Shown: positions 28,076 to 35,166 of the stretch, piece by piece
Layout: each line of letters begins with the position of its first letter
Numbering within the stretch: the stretch's first letter is position 1
Translations under genes and position numbers: made by a program
Notes under the pieces: generated by a model
Seen by the model: only the letters and a program-made list of their open reading frames with translations
The model's database searches: none
What the model was told of the DNA's origin: nothing
NCBI RefSeq assembly: GCF_017352375.1
Contig: NZ_JAFEVR010000004.1
Coordinates: forward strand, 496,001 to 560,000
Direction: 5' to 3'
DNA length: 64,000 nt
From: Mycolicibacterium sp. S2-37
GTDB lineage: Bacteria; Actinomycetota; Actinomycetes; Mycobacteriales; Mycobacteriaceae

Positions 28076-28962
28076 CCCAGACTCCGCCCGGTGACGTCGA
28101 CGAAGACGTCGGCGAGACCGGCCTCGCGACTGTGAACGGTCTCGACGTGATGGTGGCGCAACACCTCGTGGAACGCCGGATCGTCGGCCAGCCCGTCGAT
28201 CGCGAAGTCTGCACCGGTGAGCTCCCCTGTGGCAGTGCGGTATTCGACGCGCACGGTGCGCGCACTGCGGGCGATCTTCAGCTCGGCCGGCCGGTCGAGC
28301 GCGACGATCCGCCCGTCCACGACGAACGCGACCCGATCACACAATTCGTCGGCGGTAGCCATATCGTGGGTGGTGAGGAAAACGGTCCGTCCGCGCGCTT
28401 TGAGGGCCAGCACGATGTCTTTGACGTTGCGGGCGTTGACCGGGTCCAGACCCGAGGTGGGCTCGTCGAGGAACAGCAGTTCCGGGTCGTTGAGCAATGA
28501 TCTGGCGAAGGTGAGCCGCATCTGCATACCCTTCGAGAACCGGCCGACGCGGGTGTCGGCGTCGCCGCCGAGGCCCACCTCGTCGAGCAACTCGAGCGGA
28601 TGGCGGGTCGGCCCCTCGTACAGCGAGGCGAAAAAGCGCAGATTCTCTGCGGCGGTGAGCTTCTGGTAGTGGTTGGGCAGTTCGAAGGAGACCCCGATGC
28701 GCTCGTAGTAGCCGTCACCCCAGGCGGCCGGTTCGCGCCCCCACACCTCGATGGACCCACCGTGCCCGGACAACAACCCGATCAGCAGCTTCTGCGTCGT
28801 CGACTTGCCTGCGCCACTCGGGCCGAGGAACCCGAAGATCTCGCCACGTCCGACCGCGAAATCCATGCCGCGGATGGTGGGCGTGGCGGTGTCCGGGTAG
28901 GCGTAGGTGAGATCGCGAACGCGAATCACCTCATCGGACGAAGAGAGGTGTGTACCGGTCAT
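28072..28962 (-). CDS. ABC exporter ATPase (Rv2688c-like)
   Basis: 296 residues. Walker A GPSGAGKST (about residues 47-55), signature RFSKGMQMRLTFARSLL, Walker [14 protein letters not shown] and H-loop LTTHDMATADELCD. It powers the two downstream permeases. M. tuberculosis Rv2688c, in the same order, is reported to confer fluoroquinolone efflux. The ATG at 28962 was chosen because the sequence upstream is not family-like. The operon reads away from the MarR/GbsR-like gene with a promoter and palindrome between them. Confidence 0.9.
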   Translation of the reverse strand: MTGTHLSSSDEVIRVRDLTYAYPDTATPTIRGMDFAVGRGEIFGFLGPSGAGKSTTQKLLIGLLSGHGGSIEVWGREPAAWGDGYYERIGVSFELPNHYQKLTAAENLRFFASLYEGPTRHPLELLDEVGLGGDADTRVGRFSKGMQMRLTFARSLLNDPELLFLDEPTSGLDPVNARNVKDIVLALKARGRTVFLTTHDMATADELCDRVAFVVDGRIVALDRPAELKIARSARTVRVEYRTATGELTGADFAIDGLADDPAFHEVLRHHHVETVHSREAGLADVFVDVTGRSLG

Positions 28963-28991
28963 CTGCTCGAACCCTGCCTTCCGGTGACGAC

Positions 28992-29009
28992 GCCGGACGG
29001 CCGTCCGGC
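28992..29009. repeat. 18-bp GC-rich perfect palindrome
   Basis: GCCGGACGGCCGTCCGGC is self-complementary over 18 bp. It lies in the predicted untranslated leader of the ABC operon, about 30 bp before the ATPase start. As RNA it could form a short hairpin; as DNA it could bind a dimeric protein. GC-rich palindromes also occur by chance here. Confidence 0.5.
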
Positions 29010-29060
29010 ACGCATGCTGGTGAGACGTTTCCGACCAGACTTCCCGGAGCACCTGCAGGC

Positions 29061-29089
29061 ACTATACTGAACTTTCAGTAATTTGTGAA
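29061..29089 (-). promoter_or_regulatory. promoter and operator of the drug-efflux ABC operon
   Basis: On the minus strand TTCACA (29084-29089) and TATAGT (29061-29066) are separated by 17 bp, close to a housekeeping promoter. The perfect inverted repeat TACTGAA-CT-TTCAGTA (29065-29080) covers the spacer and reaches into the -10. It is 35 bp before the divergent MarR/GbsR-like gene, whose product is the likely binder. On the plus strand TATACT (29063-29068) could also act as a -10. Confidence 0.68.
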
Positions 29090-29115
29090 GCATCCTGAGT
29101 CAGTGAGGAAGACAC

Positions 29116-29580
29116 GTGGCGGAGCAGTCCAGTCCAACCGAGGCGGCCGAAGCGCTCGCGCTGATCCTGACCAGCCACGGCCTGCAGCGGATGACCTCAC
29201 GTGTGCTGGCCGCGCTGCTGTTCACCGAGCAGCCCACGATGACGGCCGGTGACCTCGCCGACCGGTTGGGCGCCAGCGCGGGCGCCATCTCGGGGGCACT
29301 CAAGATGCTGACATCGGTCGGCCTTGCCGAGCGCGTTCCCGCACCCGGGAGCCGGCGCGATCACTACCGGCTGCGCGATGACGCCTGGGCGGTGCTATAC
29401 ACCACACAGAACGACATCCTCGAAGGCATCCGGGGCGCGGCCGAGACCGGAATCGCAGCCACCGTGCCCGGCAGCGCGGCGCGGCGACGGCTCACCGAGA
29501 TGCGCGATTTCTACACCTTCATGCTGGCCGAACTGCCCGCGGTCATCGAGCGCTGGCGTCAGCGGCGGGCGCGCGTCTAG
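29116..29580 (+). CDS. MarR/GbsR-like winged-helix regulator
   Basis: 154 residues. A winged helix covers about residues 25-90, with LADRLGASAGAISGALKMLTSVGLAERV as the recognition region and ERVPAPGSRRDHYRLRD as the wing; a helical tail provides dimerisation. It is divergent from the ABC operon with a palindromic site between, so it probably represses the exporter and itself and may be released by a drug-like ligand (inference). GTG 29116 has GAGGAAG upstream. Confidence 0.85.
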   Translation: MAEQSSPTEAAEALALILTSHGLQRMTSRVLAALLFTEQPTMTAGDLADRLGASAGAISGALKMLTSVGLAERVPAPGSRRDHYRLRDDAWAVLYTTQNDILEGIRGAAETGIAATVPGSAARRRLTEMRDFYTFMLAELPAVIERWRQRRARV

Positions 29581-29589
29581 CGTGACGGC

Positions 29590-30051
29590 ATGATCGTCGA
29601 ACGGAGCGCCGTCGTCGAGGCGCCCGTTGAACGGGTGTGGCAACGCATCGTCACCCCAGACGGCATCAACCACGAATTGCGCCCCTGGATGACGATGTCG
29701 TTGCCGCGCGGGGCCCGAGACCTCAGCGTCGACACCATTGCGACAGGCGTTCCGGTCGGACGGTGCTGGCTGCGGCTCTTCGGCATCCTGCCGTTCGATT
29801 ACGACCTGCTCACAATCGCCGAACTGTGGCCCGGCCGCGGATTCGACGAGCAGTCGACGATGCTGAGCATGCGGTCCTGGCGCCACCAGCGCACCCTGGA
29901 ACCCGACGGCGCGAACACCGTGGTGCGGGATCGGCTCACTTTCGAACTGCGGGCCCCGCTGCGGATGCTCACACCGGTCGTCGGCGTGGGGGTCGGCGCG
30001 TTGTTCAGCCACCGCCAGCGCAGGCTGCAGCGGTACTTCAGCGGCGGCTGA
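29590..30051 (+). CDS. SRPBCC (START-like) family protein
   Basis: 153 residues. The N-terminus IVERSAVVEAPVERVWQRIVTPDGINHEL is the standard start of this ligand-binding fold, and the C-terminal helix ends FSHRQRRLQRYFS. Function unknown. It follows the regulator gene by 9 nt; TAGCGT at 29578-29583, which includes the upstream stop codon, is 6 nt before the ATG and could drive a separate leaderless transcript. Confidence 0.75.
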   Translation: MIVERSAVVEAPVERVWQRIVTPDGINHELRPWMTMSLPRGARDLSVDTIATGVPVGRCWLRLFGILPFDYDLLTIAELWPGRGFDEQSTMLSMRSWRHQRTLEPDGANTVVRDRLTFELRAPLRMLTPVVGVGVGALFSHRQRRLQRYFSGG

Positions 30052-30075
30052 CCCGGCGGGTCGCGGCGATCGACG

Positions 30076-30690
30076 TCACGGTTCGAGCACTCGGCGCACC
30101 GCAGCGAACTGTGCCGCTCCGAGTTCGCCGAACTCCGCCGGCGAGAACTCCGCGACGTGCTCGACCGACCACTCGTCGAACACCCGCAGCATCTGGAACA
30201 CCAACCGGTACTGCAGGTCTTCGGGGAGATCGGCGCGGAGCGCGCCGCTGTGCCGACCCACCCGCAGCACGTCTCGCACCCAGCCCTCCACCCGGGCCGT
30301 CGCTGAGGTGACCGCCCCGGCGGCCGTCTCGGGGGCGCCGCTGTAGAACATCCGCCCCAGCGTCACGACGGTGTCGCGTTGCGCCAGTCCCACCACGTGG
30401 TCGAAGAAATCCCCGACACGGTCCCAGAATTGCGCGCCGGTGAAATCCTCCGGTCGCGGAACGGAAATGTCACACCTGACCTGCTCGATCAATTCTTGTA
30501 CCACGTATTCGAAGAGATCGCGTTTGGACTGCATCACGTAATAAAACGAGCTCTTGCTGAGACCGCTCCCGGCGATGATCCGGTTCAGGGAAGCGCCCCG
30601 ATAGCCGAAAGATGCGAATTCTGCTGCAGCAGTGCGCAGCAGCTGCTGCCGACGATCAGCGGGCATGCGCGCGATGCGCGTGTTTTTCAC
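30076..30690 (-). CDS. TetR-family transcriptional regulator
   Basis: 204 residues. The N-terminal TetR DNA-binding domain reads RRQQLLRTAAAEFASFGYRGASLNRIIAGSGLSKSSFYYVMQSKRDLFEYV; the rest is a helical ligand-binding domain with no assigned ligand. GTG 30690 has TAATCT 6 nt upstream on the minus strand, a leaderless start; an ATG nine codons in is the alternative. It is divergent from the monooxygenase gene and a near-perfect 8-2-8 inverted repeat lies between them. Confidence 0.88.
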   Translation of the reverse strand: MKNTRIARMPADRRQQLLRTAAAEFASFGYRGASLNRIIAGSGLSKSSFYYVMQSKRDLFEYVVQELIEQVRCDISVPRPEDFTGAQFWDRVGDFFDHVVGLAQRDTVVTLGRMFYSGAPETAAGAVTSATARVEGWVRDVLRVGRHSGALRADLPEDLQYRLVFQMLRVFDEWSVEHVAEFSPAEFGELGAAQFAAVRRVLEP

Positions 30691-30706
30691 CGCGCAAGAT
30701 TAGCAA

Positions 30707-30724
30707 GTGGACCATGTGGTACAC
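30707..30724. promoter_or_regulatory. candidate TetR operator
   Basis: GTGGACCA-TG-TGGTACAC: 8-bp arms matching at seven of eight positions. It lies in the region upstream of the TetR -10 (TAATCT, 30697-30702) and 43 bp before the monooxygenase start, a typical place for a site controlling both genes. Confidence 0.6.
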
Positions 30725-30766
30725 AGAATGGTAGCGTCGCGAACGAGCACGGGAAGGGGTGCACTG

Positions 30767-32032
30767 ATGCTGATCGCCGAAAGCGCCGAGAAGCAATATC
30801 GCCGGGCCGCGAAGGACGACCTGCGCATCCTGGTGGTCGGTGCGGGCATCGCCGGTGTCACCGCGGCACAGCTGCTGCGTCGCGGCGGGCGACACCCCGT
30901 GCTGGTCGAACGCGCCGCCGACGGCTCCCATCCGGGTTACATGCTGGCGCTGATGCCGATGGTCGACGCCGCCATCGATGATCTCGGTGTGCGGGAGCGC
31001 TACCGGGCGGCCAGCGTGCGGATGACGCGGTACGCGGTGCGCACCTGCACCGGCCGGCCGCTGCGGGTGGATTCGATGGCCGCGATCATGGACCGGTACG
31101 GCGACTACCGGGGCATTGCGCGGGGCGCACTCATCGACGCGCTGACCGACGGCGGGTGCGCCGTGGCGTTCGACTCCACCGTTGCCGCGCTCACCGACAC
31201 CGCCGCCGGCGCAGAGGTTTCGATAGCCACAGCCGGGAGCCTCCGGCAGTTCGAGTTCGACCTGGTGATCGTCGCCGACGGAATCTCTTCGTCCACCCGC
31301 GCGCTGGTCCTCGGCGGCCGCAACATGCAGACAGTGGACACCGGCTGGGGTGGCTGGGTGGCGTGGGGGCCGTCGGTCGAATCGGATGCCGAGCTGGGCG
31401 AAGAGCTCTGGGGCGCAGGATTCTTCGTCGGCACCTACCCGGTGCTCGGGTCGACAGGCGTGTTCGTCGGCGGACCGCGCGCCGACACCGCAGCAGGGCC
31501 GGCCGCCCTCGCCGAACGCATCCGCGGCGGGCTCGACGTGGTGAGCGACCGCACCGACAGCGCACTGCGCGCGGTCACCGCCGACCCGGACCCCTACTAC
31601 TGGTCTCTCACCGACTGCCGCGCACCCGCGTGGACCACCCGACACACCGTGCTCCTCGGCGACGCCGCCGCGGGGTTCCTGCCCACGGCCGGCATCGGCG
31701 CCGGCATGGCGATGGAGTCTGCATGGGTGTTGACCCGGATGCTGCAATCCGCGGACCGCGACTCGTTGCCATTCATGCTCACCGGCTACGAGAAGATCCA
31801 GCGACCGCGCGTGGAAGCCGCACAGCACAATTCACGTCAGCTGGCCAGGCTGATGTTCCACCGCAGCCGCGCACTGGCGGTGCTGCGGCAGTGCGTCATG
31901 CGGATGATGAGCGTGAAATTCGTCCTCAAACCCATCCAACGGTTGCTGCGTGATCAGCCCGATCCGGACGCTGCCGCGGACGCGGTGCGCCGCGGGCGCC
32001 CAGTCACCGCTGATCAGATCGGCATGCGGTAG
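30767..32032 (+). CDS. FAD-dependent monooxygenase/oxidoreductase
   Basis: 421 residues. The FAD Rossmann motif ILVVGAGIAGVTAAQLLRRGG is near residue 21, the second FAD/NADPH motif FDLVIVADGISSSTR is in the middle, and HTVLLGDAAAGFLPTAGIGAGMAMESAW is the third FAD motif. This is the p-hydroxybenzoate hydroxylase-like (PHBH) group that often hydroxylates aromatics or antibiotics. The substrate is unknown. ATG 30767 was chosen over the open frame from 30707 because GGGAAGGGG lies upstream. Probably controlled by the divergent TetR gene. Its tail overlaps the next gene by 19 nt on the opposite strand. Confidence 0.87.
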   Translation: MLIAESAEKQYRRAAKDDLRILVVGAGIAGVTAAQLLRRGGRHPVLVERAADGSHPGYMLALMPMVDAAIDDLGVRERYRAASVRMTRYAVRTCTGRPLRVDSMAAIMDRYGDYRGIARGALIDALTDGGCAVAFDSTVAALTDTAAGAEVSIATAGSLRQFEFDLVIVADGISSSTRALVLGGRNMQTVDTGWGGWVAWGPSVESDAELGEELWGAGFFVGTYPVLGSTGVFVGGPRADTAAGPAALAERIRGGLDVVSDRTDSALRAVTADPDPYYWSLTDCRAPAWTTRHTVLLGDAAAGFLPTAGIGAGMAMESAWVLTRMLQSADRDSLPFMLTGYEKIQRPRVEAAQHNSRQLARLMFHRSRALAVLRQCVMRMMSVKFVLKPIQRLLRDQPDPDAAADAVRRGRPVTADQIGMR

Positions 32033-33813
32033 CCGAAGAACTCGTGGTCCTCGTTGTATCCCCCTCGGCCCCAGCCCAGGTGCTCGAAACTCTCCACGAA
32101 CTCGATCGCCTCGATCCACTTGACCTGTTTGAACCCGAGCTCGACCTCGTTGCGCAAACGCAGAGGCGAGCCGTGGGTTTCGTTGAGCGGCTGACCGTTC
32201 ATCTCATAGGCCAGCAGCGCCATCGGATCGCGCATGTGGGCGATCTTGTGGCAGTCGTAATAACGGCCGGTGCCCGGGTCGGGGCCATCGGCGAAGGAGT
32301 AGAACACGACGAACTTGGCCGAAGCCTTCGGTCGGACGATGTCGAGCACATCCGACATCCGCACACCGCCCCACTTGGCCACCCCGGACCAGCCCTGGAT
32401 GCAGTAGTGCTGGGTGATCTGCTCGTGCTTGGGCAACGTCCGCAGCTCCTCGTAGGAGATGCTGACCGGGTTCTCCACCAGTCCCCCGACCCGCAGGGAG
32501 TACTCGGACCAGTCGGACCGCTGCAACCGCCGGTATTCGGCGGAATCGGGCGGATGCCCGTTCGGCCAGAAATACGGTGAGATGTCCGCCTCGGAATAGG
32601 TCGCACTGGGGTGCACCCACTCCATCAGGGCCTTGACCCAGCCGACCATCGCCCGCCCGGTTCGCTGTATGAGGCCGGGGTACCTGATGGTCAATGGCGA
32701 GGCCAGCAGCCATGCGACTACCAGGATCGCCATCGTCGCAAGGTAGATCGCCAACGGCCAGTAGGAGTCGGTGTCGGTGCCCAGCACGATGTGGTTGAGG
32801 TTGCCGACGAATCCCGTGACGAAAACCATGATGGTGTGCGCGGCGATGAAGAACACCATCCACAGCAGAACCCCGAAGTGCACGCTGCGTGCGACCTGGC
32901 GGTTGAACACGCCCCGCCCGAACCCGAACCGCGCCGCGATCGAAGGCGCCTGCAGCAGGCCGGTGAAGAACGCCAGCGGCGCCGCCACGAAGACGGTGAG
33001 GAAGTAGGCGAGCACCTGCAGGCCGTTGTAGTTGGTGAATCCCTCGTTGGCCGGAAATTCCAGCGACGCATACTGGATCGCGGTCGACAGCGCGTTCGGG
33101 ACGATGTCCCAGGATTGCGGCACGATTCGCTGCCACTGGCCGGTGCTGAACAGCAACACGTAGAACACCGCTCCGTTGATCAGCCACAGGAGGTCGAAGC
33201 TGAAGTGCCACCACCGCGCTAGACCGATCGAATGACGGAAGCCCGGGATTCCCAACCATTTCGGCAGCGCCACCGAGTCGTCCTTGGCTGTCCACACCCG
33301 GGCGGTGTTCTCGGGATCCATCCGGTCGGGCGGCACCGGGTCGCGCATCCGTAGCCATTCCGTACCCGGCGTGCTCCCCGGGTTGAGGTACAGCCGCGGG
33401 TGGTCGGCCAGGATCTGCAGCCCGGCGCGGACCAGGAACATCATGAACACGATGTTGAATAGGTGCTGCCAGCGCAGCCACGCCGGGAAACCCGAATGTA
33501 CCGCCGGCGCAAAGCTGCTCGAGGTGCCGGGATGCTCGGCGATGAACGCCGACATCCAGTCGTACTGACGAAGGTGTTGGGCCACCGCGATCGCGACGAC
33601 GAGCATCGCCACGCCGAGCGGGATCAGCCACAACGCGCTGAACCAGCGACGACCGACGCGCACGGTCGGGATCTGCGCGCGTTGTTGCGGCAATCCGCCG
33701 GCCCACTCGTCGATTGTGATCGGCCCAGCGCGGGGTCCGCTTCGTTGCGCCACCAGCGACCCGAACTCGTCGTCGGAGCATGAATCGGCCCGGCGCTCGT
33801 TGTGCTCAGCCAC
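32014..33813 (-). CDS. cytochrome b561-like / molybdopterin oxidoreductase fusion
   Basis: 599 residues. Residues about 55-390 hold roughly six membrane helices with histidines suited to haem b (WLRWQHLFN, LARWWHFSFD, RSVHFG, IAAHTIMVF), like the cytochrome b of hydrogenases and thiosulfate reductases. Residues about 430-595 are a sulfite-oxidase-type molybdopterin domain with Cys471 in HYCIQGWSGVAKWGG as the Mo ligand and ETHGSPLRLR further on. The catalytic domain thus seems tethered to its own membrane electron partner. No twin-arginine signal is seen. GTG 33813 is preferred because GGAG is 8 nt upstream; GTG 33822 is an alternative. Confidence 0.85.
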   Translation of the reverse strand: MAEHNERRADSCSDDEFGSLVAQRSGPRAGPITIDEWAGGLPQQRAQIPTVRVGRRWFSALWLIPLGVAMLVVAIAVAQHLRQYDWMSAFIAEHPGTSSSFAPAVHSGFPAWLRWQHLFNIVFMMFLVRAGLQILADHPRLYLNPGSTPGTEWLRMRDPVPPDRMDPENTARVWTAKDDSVALPKWLGIPGFRHSIGLARWWHFSFDLLWLINGAVFYVLLFSTGQWQRIVPQSWDIVPNALSTAIQYASLEFPANEGFTNYNGLQVLAYFLTVFVAAPLAFFTGLLQAPSIAARFGFGRGVFNRQVARSVHFGVLLWMVFFIAAHTIMVFVTGFVGNLNHIVLGTDTDSYWPLAIYLATMAILVVAWLLASPLTIRYPGLIQRTGRAMVGWVKALMEWVHPSATYSEADISPYFWPNGHPPDSAEYRRLQRSDWSEYSLRVGGLVENPVSISYEELRTLPKHEQITQHYCIQGWSGVAKWGGVRMSDVLDIVRPKASAKFVVFYSFADGPDPGTGRYYDCHKIAHMRDPMALLAYEMNGQPLNETHGSPLRLRNEVELGFKQVKWIEAIEFVESFEHLGWGRGGYNEDHEFFGYRMPI

Positions 33814-33927
33814 GGTGTGCACTCCAAAGCGGGTGAATCGCAGAACGGTTATGCCCGGCCGAACATATCAACCGGCGTGGTATCTCGGAGGAAAACCGCC
33901 CACCCGGCGCGAATCGGAGCCGCTACG

Positions 33928-35166
33928 TCACCGGGTGAGCACCGCCACGCATTCGACGTGGTGGGTGAGCGGAAACGAATCGAACACCCGTACCTCCTCG
34001 ACCGCGTAGCCGGCACGCAGGTACAGGCCCACATCGCGCGCGAATGACGCTGCCTCGCAACCGATGTGGATGATGCGGCGCACCCCTGCGGCGCTGATCG
34101 CGTCGATGATCTCACGGCCCGCGCCCGCCCGCGGCGGATCGAGGACGGCTACGTCGGCGCCCGAACGCTGTGCCGACAGTGCCCGGCGCACCGAATCGGT
34201 GAGCACCGACACCTGGTCGAGATCGGCGAGCGCGGCGCGCGCCGAGCGCCCGGCCGCTCGAGAGGTGTCGACGGTGAGAACGCGTCCGCCAGGTCCGACC
34301 TGTTCGGCGAGCGCGGCGGCGAACAACCCCGCGCCGCCGTAGAGGTCCCATGCCGTCATCCCGGGCTGCAGCTCGGCGCGCTGCGCCACCAGCTCGCTGT
34401 AGCGCGCGGGCGCGTCGCGGTGGGCCTGCCAGAAGGCGGTCACCGGGATGCGCCATTCCCGGTCGCCGACGCGCTGCACCGCCTCGTAGTCACCGGAGAC
34501 CACCGTGGTCGCCGGCGCCCCACGACGGCTCTTCGGGCCGGTCTGCACGACGTGGCGGGCGCCGTCGCCGTCCAGCGCGACGTGGACGTGCGCGCCCGCC
34601 GGCCAGCGCAGCAGCTCGAGATCGTCGAGTAGCCCCTCCGGCAACTGCGCACAGCGCAGATCGGTGATCAGCTCCGCGCTGTGATAGCGGTGAAAGCCCG
34701 CCTTCCCGGCCTGCGGACCCGGCCCGCCGGTGTCCAGGCGGACCCGGGTGCGCCATCCGGTGGGTCCCGCGTCGCCGACCGGCTCGGCGGTGGCCTGATC
34801 ACCGCCGTCGGCCCCGCTGCCCCATTCGTACCCGCCGAGCCTCGTCAGCTGATTGGCCACCACGGCGCCCTTGAGCCGTCGGGCCGCCTCGGGTGTGGCG
34901 AACGCGAGATCGCAGCAGCCGGCACCGTCGACGCCGGCGATCGGGCACAGCGACGGGATGCGGTCCGGCGAGGGGTCGAGCACCTCCAGGACGTCGGCGT
35001 GCCAGTACGACCCGCGCTCGTCGGCCACCCGCACCCGGACGGTCTCGCCGGGCAGCGCGTGCCGGACGAACACCACCCGGCCGTCGTGGCGGGCCACGCA
35101 GCTGCCGCCGTTGGCCGCGGGCCCGGTGGTCAGGGTGAGCTCTCTGGCCGGCTCGGAGGTGGTCAC
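33928..35166 (-). CDS. TRAM-domain class I SAM RNA uridine methyltransferase (Rv2689c-like)
   Basis: 412 residues. An N-terminal TRAM RNA-binding domain (about 1-60) is followed by a methyltransferase of the TrmA/RlmC/RlmD group that makes 5-methyluridine. The motifs are WDLYGGAGLFAAALAEQVG (SAM site), VAVLDPPRAGAGREIID and the catalytic cysteine in IIHIGCEAASFARD. Whether it modifies tRNA or rRNA is not decidable here. The GTG at 35166 overlaps the stop of the permease gene by 4 nt (GTGA). Confidence 0.9.
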   Translation of the reverse strand: MTTSEPARELTLTTGPAANGGSCVARHDGRVVFVRHALPGETVRVRVADERGSYWHADVLEVLDPSPDRIPSLCPIAGVDGAGCCDLAFATPEAARRLKGAVVANQLTRLGGYEWGSGADGGDQATAEPVGDAGPTGWRTRVRLDTGGPGPQAGKAGFHRYHSAELITDLRCAQLPEGLLDDLELLRWPAGAHVHVALDGDGARHVVQTGPKSRRGAPATTVVSGDYEAVQRVGDREWRIPVTAFWQAHRDAPARYSELVAQRAELQPGMTAWDLYGGAGLFAAALAEQVGPGGRVLTVDTSRAAGRSARAALADLDQVSVLTDSVRRALSAQRSGADVAVLDPPRAGAGREIIDAISAAGVRRIIHIGCEAASFARDVGLYLRAGYAVEEVRVFDSFPLTHHVECVAVLTR

